NCBI GenBank assembly: GCA_027596195.1
Contig: JADGJG010000167.1
Span: 1-34,761, forward strand
Length of the DNA stretch: 34,761 nt
Direction of reading: 5' to 3'
Source: Podochytrium sp. JEL0797
Lineage: Eukaryota > Chytridiomycota > Chytridiomycetes > Chytridiales > Chytriomycetaceae
Part shown: positions 10,679 through 19,352 of the stretch, piece after piece
Layout: each line of letters opens with the position of its first letter
How positions within the stretch are numbered: position 1 is the stretch's first letter
The notes under the pieces: model-generated
Told to the model about the DNA's origin: nothing
The model's database searches: none
Seen by the model: only the letters and a program-made list of their open reading frames with translations
Translations under genes and position numbers: made by a program

Positions 10679-12987
10679 ATGCAGATTTCCCGAGTTCTCC
10701 AACTTGTGCGACACACTCCCTTGCCCCTGGCACGCATTACTGCAACTGCCTTGTTCCGATTCCCTGCCCGCACGTTCTCCACGGGCATCCCGCCACGGAC
10801 GGACCCTCTCCCCCCCGCAACGGCAGCCGCTGAAGCTGTTGCAGGTGCAGACGAAATGCACGCTGTAGTTTCCATCTTTGACATGTTTTCAATTGGTGTC
10901 GGGCCTTCGAGTTCACATACAGGTGAGTCAATTTTACCGTATGGATCGGACCCTTACCCCCCTCCCGTTCCCCACATTCCCTATACCCCATGAGCATGTC
11001 CGCTCTTACGTGCTTCTTCGAAACTGAAATACGTTGTGTTGTATAAACATTAGTGGGACCCATGCGAGCCGCTCGTATTTTCATCAAGGAGGCTGAACGA
11101 CTCGACGTGATTCCTTTCATTCATCAAATCCGAGTCGATTTGTACGGGTCCCTTGCGCTTACTGGAAACGGACATGGAACGCCTAGTGCGATTCTGGTAA
11201 TACACTCAAATCTCGAAAACAAACAACCCGGCTCATGACGTAAAAAAAAACCAGATGGGACTCGAAGGGGATTCACCGGAACTCATTGATGCGAAACGAA
11301 TCCCCTCTCGGTTTGAGGATATAAAGAAGGAGAAGGGTTTGAAAGTGAATGGGGCGAGTTTGATCGCGTTCGATTACGACAAACATATGGTGTTTCATAT
11401 GATGGAGAATTTGCCGCAACATCCGAATGGGATGCGGATTACTTGCTTTGACAACGAGGGGGATTTGGTTCGTTTTTTTGTTTTCGAATCGCGTGTTTTG
11501 TTTTTATTTACGTGTTTTGTTTGGTTTGTTTGCAGATTGCTTCCAACGAATTCTTTTCGATTGGAGGCGGTTTCGTCATCAACGAAACCATGCAAGTCTT
11601 TCCCAAATACGAACACCTGAACCTCCCCACCCCCTCCACCACCCCCCCAACCTCCTCCGACCCCACCACCACCCCCGAACCCCCCATCAACATGTTCCAA
11701 AAAACCAACAACACAACCTCCCACCTCGCCACCATGCTTCCCTTTAACTGCGGCGAAACTCTCCTCCAAGTCTGCAAGTCGGAACAAATGTCCATCGCGG
11801 AGGTGGTGTTTCGGAATGAACTGCAGTGGCGTGACGCGGAGGACGTGAAGCATCGGGCAATGGGGTTGTGGAGTGTGATGGATCAGAGTATATCGAATGG
11901 GATTTCGTCGAGAGACGAGTATTTGCCGGGAAGGTTGATGGTGAAACGACGGGCGCCGGTTTTGTATAATCGGCTCATGAAGGGGTATGCAAAATTTCGG
12001 TGTGTTTTTTTTTTGTTTTTGTGAACTGACTTTCTCTCCTTTGTTTGCGTTTGTTCAGATTCGCCGAATACGCGGGCATGAATCTATCACCCAAAAGTCG
12101 AACAGTTGTTTCGGGCGATTCAGCCAGCCGATCCCTCATTGCCGAAGCAATGGCGCTCAAGGGGAAACCGCATCGCAAGAGCGAACTCACACTCGCTTAC
12201 AACAATCTCGCGAGGATCCCGCCTGAAATGAAGCGCCATTTGCCGGCTTTGGATTGGATTACCATGTATGCTTTGGCTGTGAATGAAGGTGAGGGGAGAG
12301 TTGGTTTTTGTTTTTTTGAGTGCACTCTTCAGAAGTAGGAAAATTTGACAATTTTCTGGTAGAGAACGCTGCTGGAGGTCGCGTTGTGACGGCTCCGACT
12401 AATGGAGCTGCTGGAACGATTCCGGCTGTGCTCAAATACTATCTTGAGTTCATTTGTCCTTCTCCAGAGTATGCGGAACGCGACATTTTGGAATTCCTGT
12501 TCACAGCCGTGAGTTTATTTTTTTTTGTTCCCTCGACTGAAGTTTTGTCTCATACTTATTTTTGTTGTACCGAAATAAGGCCGCCATCGGAATGCTCTAC
12601 AAACGCGGCGCATCCATCTCCGCCGCCGAAATGGGATGCCAAGGTGAAGTCGGTGTCGCGTGTTCCATGGCCGCCGCCGCCTTCACAGCCGTCATGGGCG
12701 GGACTGTTGAACAGGTCGAAAACGCGGCCGAAATCGGGATGGAACATAACCTCGGACTCACGTGTGATCCTCCGGAAGGTCTTGTGATGATTCCGTGTAT
12801 TGAGAGGAATGCGTTGGCGGCTGTGAAGGCTATAACGGCGGCGCAGTTGGCGTTGAATGGCGATGGGAGTCACAGAGTTCATTTAGATCAAGTGATTGCG
12901 ACGATGAGGCAGACGGGGATTGATATGCAGAGTAAATATAAGGAAACTTCGCAGGGAGGGTTGGCTGTGAATGTTCCCGTGTGTTGA
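10679..12987 (+). CDS. L-serine dehydratase, [4Fe-4S] type, mitochondrial leader
   Basis: Seven exons: 10679-10922, 11054-11196, 11255-11467, 11536-11984, 12059-12288, 12363-12508, 12580-12987; 610 residues. It converts L-serine to pyruvate and ammonia using an iron-sulfur cluster, not PLP. The single chain matches bacterial SdaA/SdaB: beta domain with [26 protein letters not shown] and SIGGGFV; alpha domain with [38 protein letters not shown] and PCIERNA. Cluster Cys are C495, C537 and C548 (spacings 42 and 11, as in the Legionella enzyme), and the chain ends in Cys610, the tail-in-mouth ligand. Residues 1-40 are Arg-rich without acids (RTFSTG), so mitochondrial import is likely. A Thr/Pro/Asn-rich insert of about 35-40 residues follows GGGFVINE. 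The third donor (GTTCGT) is weak. Transfer from bacteria is possible, but the introns show it is long resident. Confidence 0.92.
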
Positions 12988-13066
12988 TGGGGGTTGGGGA
13001 CGATTTTTTGGGGGGGGTGGTGCAAGTGGCGGTTTCATTTTTGTGTTTTTTCGCCATTTTTTTATT

Positions 13067-13414
13067 TCAATCTGTGAAATATAGACGTGAAGAGAAGAGA
13101 AAAGAAGCTCGTGTGTTTGAATCTTTTTTGCGGACGCGCGGACGAGAAGGGCGATTTTTGTTTTTTGGGTTGTTTGCGAGAAGAAATCCCATGCGAAAGG
13201 CAATAACAGCTTCCAAACGATCCTTGTGAATATCTGGTACATGAACGAGTGTTATCGGAGAAAAATGAACGCGTTCGCCGAGCTGTTTTGCAATCTTATC
13301 TTCCGAACGCTTCATACTTAAATGATAGATATAATCACGCAACGTTGTCCACGGGGTGTGGTTAAACCGAGTTTCACGCCACATGTGACATCGGAAGGGA
13401 AAAGATTTTTCCAT
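13067..13414 (-). CDS. Small unknown protein (115 residues)
   Basis: Single-exon frame on the minus strand, converging on the L-serine dehydratase gene 80 bp away. The start at 13414 is chosen for its strong context (accaccATGG); an in-frame ATG at 13510 would give 147 residues. The stop is followed directly by AATAAA (13061-13066). Residues 1-85 look protein-like (PFRCHMWRET, TPWTTLRDYIYHLS, SEDKIAKQLGERV, DRLEAVIAFRMG) and the last 30 are basic. I recognise no family. It could be a spurious frame, but the composition argues otherwise. Confidence 0.4.
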   Translation of the reverse strand: MEKSFPFRCHMWRETRFNHTPWTTLRDYIYHLSMKRSEDKIAKQLGERVHFSPITLVHVPDIHKDRLEAVIAFRMGFLLANNPKNKNRPSRPRVRKKDSNTRASFLFSSRLYFTD

Positions 13415-13716
13415 GGTGGTGTAAATTGGATTTAAAACGAGATTCCCATCTCGAATGGGAGGAAAGTGGCAGGGTCTTGGCGGGTGGCGCCTTTCTCTCG
13501 CACGTGGCATCAGAAATGAAATTCACGACTTCAGGCAGTCCAGCTTTCTAGCTAAAAACGCGCATTTGTGGTGCGCTATTATGGAATATATTTACCCCGA
13601 TTTTTATTTTCCAATCTTGTCCTCAATCTTCTCTCCAATCTTTCCAATCACCTACATTTTTTTCCCATCAAAATACCCGCCACAACCCCTGCTTTCTCTC
13701 GAACACATACCCCAAC

Positions 13717-14531
13717 ATGATGGCTGATTTGAACTGGTAAGTGGTTCGACTGAAGTGATGCGAGCCAAGTGGAGCGATCACCTCCGATCGGGCGTTCAAC
13801 GACCCAAGCAGCGATCGGAGATTCTTGATGCGAACCTTGATTGGTACGAAAAACGCATCGTTCAGTCCCAGCCCTTCTCTGAGAGTGATGATGATCAGCC
13901 TGCGGAACGTCAAGGCGGCCATTCACGAGCTCGTTTCGGGCCAGGCGCACTGCGGCTTCACTTCCCGCACGATCGCGTAATCGAGTCATTCCCCACTATG
14001 GAGCTCTGCGTAACACTGCGGTCTACACCAGCGAATAGTTCCGCGGGGTTCACGACCGAGATCTCGAATCTCTTGCTCCTCCACCTTCCTCTCCACTGCC
14101 CCCAAACACGACTTTCTTACCGCCAAATCAACCTGTTTAGGTGTCACTGCGGCAAAGCAACCTTGGCCGAAGAAGCCCTCTACTGCTCTCTCGCCTGCAA
14201 GAAAGCTGATACCCCCGCTGTCCCAGGAAACGCAATCGCGGCATGCGACAAATTTTCACCCGCAACAAGTCCAGCCGAAAAACCACCGTACGCGCCACAT
14301 CTCGTGTTTATCGACCAGCGCCATGGCACCTTCAACTTCATCTCGTCGCCCGAGTTGCTTCCTTTGCTGCCATCGGCGGCCACTGCGGTTCCCAAGAGAC
14401 CTCGCATGAATTCCATCGAAACCCCACCACCGAGTCCTCCTTTGATTCCCACGTTTGGTGGAAAGTCGTTGATGGTTGAGCCCGAGCATTTGTTTACTCA
14501 GCTTGCATTCTTCCGCAAGAAGCGCGTTTAA
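13717..14531 (+). CDS. Ecl1-like zinc protein, array copy 1
   Basis: Exons 13717-13736 and 14141-14531 give 136 residues. Exon 1 encodes only MMADLN plus two bases of a Trp codon; exon 2 supplies the third base and begins with CHCGKATLAEEALYCSLACKKAD. The pattern C-x-C-x(11)-C-x3-C resembles the zinc-binding head of fungal Ecl1-type life-span regulatory factors, which promote survival under starvation and stress. Downstream is a proline-rich middle with KRPRMNSIETPPPSP, then a C-terminal EHLFTQLAFFRKKRV motif shared with copies 2, 3 and 5. The intron is unusually long (404 nt against 62-71 in copies 3-5). AATAAA lies about 100 bp after the stop. Gene structure is well supported by the other copies; the Ecl1 assignment is by motif only. 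Confidence 0.7.
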
Positions 14532-15027
14532 ACTTCGTTTTCATTCCTGTAAATATCTGGCCCCGGCATTTCTGTCTTCTATATAGCTTTCTTGCCGTCA
14601 GAGCACACGAAAAGAGTTCAATTTAAATAAACATGATTCCTTTGTCAAAACTGCGCACTTGTAGAATCATGCTTGACACCTTTTTTTGGTGTTTTAGCGC
14701 CGTCGTTGAGCTCGACCTTTGAGCTGAGCCGGAAAACACGTCACACTCACTCTAACCTTTCTAGTTCCACAGTTTTGATATCGATGACAAAATCATGACA
14801 AAATCAAGTGATATCACCTTTGGGCGGCACTCTCTTGAGGCTCACCCAATTATCTCCTTCTCATATTTGCTGCGGAATATTTGCATGAAAGGGGAAGCCA
14901 TTAGGGGAACGGGCACGATTTCATCATGCGGAAGGCACGCGCCACATCGCCACGCACACGCCTCACAGAAAACTCAACGAAAAGGAGCCATTTCTCTCTT
15001 TTTCCTGTTTCCCAGGCGGATACGAGA
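14532..15027. other. Intergenic region with short repeats
   Basis: It holds the 3' end of copy 1 and upstream sequence of the next genes. A tandem ATGACAAAATC duplication occurs at about 14784-14805 and a perfect 10-bp palindrome GTGATATCAC at 14808-14817. No gene is recognised. Confidence 0.35.
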
Positions 15028-15224
15028 ATGATTTCGCAGCGCTTCGTAAGTTGCGCTTGTATCTTCGTCCGATTTGTTGTCTTTTTTGCCAGGCACTGCC
15101 ACACTGGGCCGGCCGCATCAAGCAGTCGAGGGCCGAGACGCGTGGCACCCGACGGCTTTGTGGTCTCGCCCCGCCGCAGCTCAGGCCCAAAATGAATTTG
15201 TCCAGTGGCCTCTTTTTTTTCTGA
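15028..15224 (+). CDS. Possible two-exon mini gene (49 residues)
   Basis: Exons 15028-15045 and 15093-15224 are joined by an ideal intron (GTAAGT...TTTTTTGCCAG, 47 nt). The product is small and basic: MISQRF then ALPHWAGRIKQSRAETRG and a C-terminal LRPKMNLSSGLFFF. The frame also stays open upstream to an ATG at 14926. The strong splice signals and the basic composition (a mitochondrial ribosomal-type small protein would fit) are the only support. I recognise no family. Confidence 0.27.
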
Positions 15225-15321
15225 TGGGGCAATTTAAGAAATTTCGTTTCTAAAAATCAGGCGGCTTCAAACTCCGTACTCGGTCAAGCAACACCCTCAC
15301 CACACAACCGTCCTTCCAACC

Positions 15322-15951
15322 ATGCAGTGCGATCTTAACTGGTGAGCCATTCTGGCCCCACACTACACCTCTTACTGGCCGGCTGTTTAAGTGGCGGTCC
15401 CAAACTGTGTGAAGGGGGGCGGGGGGCTTCGTTTCATCAGCCCCCAGCCCTTGCTTCATCATGCACTTCTGCAAAAAAGCAGAGCATCTTCACAACCGCC
15501 TCTCGCTCCACCCCTTCTCTCGAAGTGCTATCATGAGAGTCATGAAGTGCGGGGTCCAAAATTTGTCACGTTGCCACAACACTGATTTCTAATCTCGATT
15601 TATTAGGTGCTTTTGCGGCAAACAAACTGCCGATGCAATCTCAAACTACTGCTCCAAGGCGTGTCAAAACAGGAAACCACTGCCGCAAATGCCATCTTGT
15701 TTGATTCCAAAACTCTCTTTGGTCTCGGCTTTTCCTGCTCTTTCCAAGCCATACCGTCGTCGCCAAATCCTTACAAGCAACAGCAACGGTCACAAGTGAA
15801 ACGTCCGTGTTTGGAGATTGAAACGCCGCCGGGGAGTCCCGTGATGAGGAATATGACCGCGCCCGCTGAAGTGCCCGTGGTGTTTTTAAGTGAGGAGGAG
15901 ATTTATGCGCAGTTCGCGTTTCACAGCAGGTCCAAGAGGAGCCTGTATTGA
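15322..15951 (+). CDS. Ecl1-like zinc protein, array copy 2 (frame break)
   Basis: Exon 1 (15322-15341) encodes MQCDLN plus part of Trp; the 265-nt intron ends at 15606. Exon 2 begins CFCGKQTADAISNYCSKAC, the same zinc head as copy 1. In that frame a stop comes at 15796-15798. The family C-terminus (KRPCLEIETPPGSP and EEEIYAQFAFHSRSKR) lies in a different frame (codon phase of 15607) and ends at 15951. So either there is a second intron with weak signals (for example donor after 15722, acceptor after 15778, which would join the frames), or a one-base frameshift has broken the gene. Both halves align with copy 1, so homology is not in doubt; whether the gene is functional is. Confidence 0.6.
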
Positions 15952-16270
15952 ACCGGAAGGGGGGTTCGGACAAAAGCAGTGATTTTTTAGAATTCTCTGT
16001 ACTTCTTATTCTGTATTTAAATACAGCCCTGGATTTCATATTGGTCCAATGAAATAATTTATTTATTATGTATCTTTTGTAATTTTTTGAAAAAGAGAAC
16101 CCTAAAAATTGAAGCGGGGAATTCAAATTTCGAATCGCGTTATCAATTTGATATGAAGAAGAGCGAGAAATTTAGAACATGCTTAGAATCTCACGCCTTC
16201 AAAAATGGGGTTGCGGATCATTTGACTTTTCTGGTTCCGTTCAACCTCTCACAAGATGACTGACTGAGGA
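15952..16270. other. AT-rich intergenic region with perfect palindrome
   Basis: The 3' flank of copy 2 is AT-rich and contains the 16-bp perfect palindrome CTGTATTTAAATACAG at 16011-16026, which could act at RNA 3' ends or as a binding site. No gene is seen. Confidence 0.35.
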
Positions 16271-16430
16271 ATGCGGCTTTTTATCTGCTGCCACGATAAC
16301 GATATCGCATGCACTCGCCATGATAGGCACACCCCCGAAACTCCCGTCTTCACAGCCGACGACTTTCGCAACGGCCGATGGAAGCTCGAACAGGATAGGA
16401 AAGAGCTTTTTACGGATGTTTTTTTTTGGT
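16271..16430 (+). pseudogene. Decayed Ecl1-like copy related to copy 3
   Basis: The frame reads LFICCHDNDIACTR, then ADDFRNGRWKLEQDRKELF. Copy 3 has LFCSHRCRENDSTRR and VDDFRNGRLKSEQERKELM at the matching places, and the DNA is alignable over about 130 bp (GACGACTTTCGCAACGG is identical). The first zinc pair, the LNW exon and the C-terminal motif are missing and the frame soon runs out. It is best read as a fossil of a duplicated array member. Confidence 0.6.
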
Positions 16431-16847
16431 GGAAAACATGGTTACTTCATGTTTACGTCTCGCAGTCGCGAGTTGGGCTTCGGACCAAAACTGAACTAAT
16501 AAAAAAATATTTAAATTGGCGTCAATTCCGAAATCGCATTTTCAATCAACGAATTCACGGATCCTGTCCACTTCAGCCTCGTGGCACTCATTCTTTCTCT
16601 TATTCCGATTCCCATTAAGTTCCGCTGGAATGTAGTCGTTCAGGAAAAAGTTTTCAAACTCCCCCTCGCCAGGGTTTACGAACAAATTGAAGCCTCGATG
16701 ATTGATTCCTCACCTTGTGATTCAAGTTCAAATCATACGAGATGATTTCTGAGCGTGACACCTGGCGTGACACACTCTTATCTCATTTTAAAGGTTTCTA
16801 ATCTTTTTTGTTTTTCATTCAGAAAGCCAACAATCTAGATTAGAATA
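16431..16847. other. Intergenic region upstream of copy 3
   Basis: No gene is recognised. It may hold further degraded array sequence, but I could not align it to any copy, and the promoter of copy 3. Confidence 0.3.
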
Positions 16848-17296
16848 ATGCCCGAATATCTCAACTGGTACGAAGCATCATTGATCGTTTCTGATCGTTT
16901 CGGAAAGATTGCCCTTGCTGACCCCCCTTCATTTGCAGGTGGTGCTCGTGTGGAAAAAAGACCCTCGACGGGGCCCTCTTTTGCTCTCATCGTTGTCGCG
17001 AGAATGACTCCACTCGTCGCGGGCGGCAATTCGCATCGTCAATGAACCCAACTCTCGCTCCGGTTCGAACTGTCGACGACTTTCGCAACGGAAGGTTGAA
17101 ATCCGAACAAGAAAGGAAGGAATTGATGTCAGCCATTCCACCTTATACGACCTTGAGCGCAACCTTTTCTCCCGCCGCGTTGGTGTCGCGGTCACCCGCG
17201 CTTGCCTCTGAATTCGTTTGCTTGAATTCCGCGACCGATGAAGCCACCATTTTCAGACATCTCCAGTTCTGTAGTAGAAAGCCATTACGGATATGA
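16848..17296 (+). CDS. Ecl1-like zinc protein, array copy 3
   Basis: Exons 16848-16867 and 16939-17296 give 125 residues. Exon 1 encodes MPEYLN plus part of Trp; exon 2 reads W then CSCGKKTLDGALFCSHRCREND, so this copy has LNWW. Zinc pattern C-x-C-x(10)-C-x3-C. Middle: TVDDFRNGRLKSEQERKEL, shared with the pseudogene just upstream. The C-terminus EATIFRHLQFCSRK matches the family motif. AATAAA overlaps the stop codon (17296-17301). Same intron position and phase as the other copies. Confidence 0.7.
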
Positions 17297-17483
17297 ATAA
17301 AAAAGGAGATTGAGACTGCATGCTGAGTCGGGTGGATCCGCCGAACGGTTCTGATAGTTTTCTTCAAAATCTCTCGTCACTTTCTTTTCAAAATGGCATT
17401 GCTCTTCCAATTCTTTTTTTTTGTTTGAATCTATGGCTTCCTCTTCCATTAAACGGTGGTCCCGAACCTACCCCTCAACAACA

Positions 17484-17600
17484 CAACCAAGTGTCCGTGC
17501 GGCCTGCGCTATATTAAAAATAAGGCCCTGGAGGCTCGCTGAATGCGGCGACCAACGCTGCACCTGCGATTCGAATGACACCAAACAAGCTATTTGAGCT
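17484..17600 (+). pseudogene. Probable zinc-head relic of the array
   Basis: One frame reads KCPCGLRYIKNKALEAR then stop; the next frame continues ECGDQRCTCDSNDTKQ. Together they look like the family head (C-x-C-G ... L-x-C ... RC ... ND-T) with a frame shift between. The LNW exon is not visible. The similarity is short, so this is a tentative call resting on position between copies 3 and 4. Confidence 0.33.
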
Positions 17601-18459
17601 CGGCCTTTCCAAACTGCCTGCGCAACTCAATCCCATCTCCAACCGCTCATCAAACTTGCGGAACAAGTTCCAACGGCCTCGTGATCATCTGGCTTTGACC
17701 GTCTCGGTGAGGAAGGCCAAAATGGAATCGGGTGCGAGAGGGCACCGCGCCACCCTACATGCCAGTTTGATGCTCAAATACGCGTCAGTATTCTTGGTAT
17801 AGATGTGCCAGAGTTCGAGTCCATTGCAGAGTTTTGAATTGCTGGTATCCCGAGACTATCCCTCCCCTCAAAACCAAACCTTTTTTTTGGGATGTCGTTG
17901 AGATCATGTCCAATTCCCATTTGCGAATATCTTGGCAGTCGGACTCGCTGGCGTGTTGTGGAATCACTTGTAGTAGAACAGGCGACCGACTGGGGTCCAG
18001 AGGTTCTACTAACTGGGATTGTCGAATTAGGGTCGGCCAGAGACCGGTATTACTCAGTTGTTTGAACTTCGAGATCTCTCCCTTTCCTCACGTTGTAAAT
18101 AATATTAATCATTAAATAGACTAATAAAAGGTGGAGGGATTTTTTAAAAAAAGGGACATACTCCATTAATGGCAGCGCTCTTCTTTAAGCAGTTCCTGTC
18201 ACCTCCTCGGATCCTCCCCCCTTTTCTCCATTCTCCTTCTTGTTAATTTTGTTCGAAAAAGAAAGCGAGGAAATTTTTTTTTGAATTTTTCTTTTTCAAT
18301 TTTTTCTTCCCTTCCAAATCGAATCACTTTACCGCTCCGTATCCACCCGCCACCAACTCTGCACCAGCACCCTCTCTTTCGGCATCCCCAAAGAACCACT
18401 TGTATACATCCTATAGCATATCTCTGTACCCCCCCACAAACAAGCATCTCAACAGAACT
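17601..18459. other. Intergenic region before copy 4
   Basis: About 860 bp without a gene I can support. A 9-bp inverted repeat, TAGTAGAAC at 17971-17979 and GTTCTACTA at 18003-18011, could form a hairpin. The last 150 bp before copy 4 are pyrimidine-rich, as expected of a fungal promoter and 5' UTR. Confidence 0.35.
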
Positions 18460-18869
18460 ATGGTGCATCTCAACTGGTTTGTTGAACCCTTGTTTGCGGC
18501 TGCTGCTGGGCATTACATATGGCTAACGTCCAACACAGGTGTATTTGTGGGAAACAGACCCTCAACGATCATATGTATTGCTCCCTCGAATGCCGCCAGG
18601 CGGACGGCGCTGCAGTCGAGTTTGCTGTTCCCGTGAAAACGAGCCCCGTCAGCAGAAAATTTCATTCCTCCTCCTCGCCTTTCTCGTCTCTTCCCGATAA
18701 GGAGAACCAGCAGCAGCAGCCGTTGGAGAAACCATCCGCCTCATTCGATGGTCCTGATGAATGCCCGTCCTTGCTTGCCCCGATCCCAATGTACAAAAAT
18801 GGGCGCAGCAGTTCGTCGGCTCAGTTGAACCTGTTGTTGCAGGGGGATTTCAGTCTCAGCAAGCATTAA
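18460..18869 (+). CDS. Ecl1-like zinc protein, array copy 4
   Basis: Exons 18460-18476 and 18539-18869 give 115 residues. Exon 1 encodes MVHLN plus part of Trp; exon 2 begins CICGKQTLNDHMYCSLECRQAD, the cleanest match in the array to the Ecl1-type pattern (YCS-x-x-C-R-x-x-D). The rest is Ser/Pro/Gln-rich with a QQQQ tract. The C-terminal motif of the other copies is weak or lost (QLNLLLQGDFSLSKH). The intron is 62 nt. Overlapping AATAAA signals occur near 18980. Confidence 0.72.
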
Positions 18870-19352
18870 GAAGCATGAACATTGCAGTTTGCTACATTTT
18901 ATTTTATGTTTTTTCGCTGTGTGTGTAGTAATTTTTATTTTATTTTCTATCATTTCGTTGTACATTTTGTATTTTTTTAAAAATAAATAAATGAATTAAA
19001 CTCCAGAGTAAGAATTAAGAAGAAAAAATCTTGGGGAAGGAGAAAGCGTTCCTGATCTCGAGGTCATTCGTGGGGAAAACTTTGACTTTATCCACAGATG
19101 AGTCGAGGGAGTGTTTTTTTCTTTATCAAAGCATGTGTCCAGCTGGTCTCCATATGTCATTCCCAAACGCCCTTCCTTCCCAACCAAATGCAAAACAGCA
19201 GAAAAAAAGAAAAAATTGAGAGAGAGAAGGGAAAAAATTGTGGCGCGTGCAGCTCGCTCGCACGTTTTTGTTTTTTTCCATTTCGCCCCCACGCCCCCCA
19301 ATCGCCCAAAACTTTCACTTCCCTTTGAAACCGCGGCATAATATTCCTTCTA
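18870..19352. other. Intergenic region between copies 4 and 5
   Basis: The AT-rich 3' flank of copy 4 with poly(A) signals is followed by upstream sequence of copy 5. No gene is seen. Confidence 0.35.

Noticed and set aside
17811..17822. GAGTTCGAGTCC, resembling a tRNA T-arm
   Set aside because: The flanking bases do not pair as a T-stem, and no acceptor, D or anticodon arm could be fitted.
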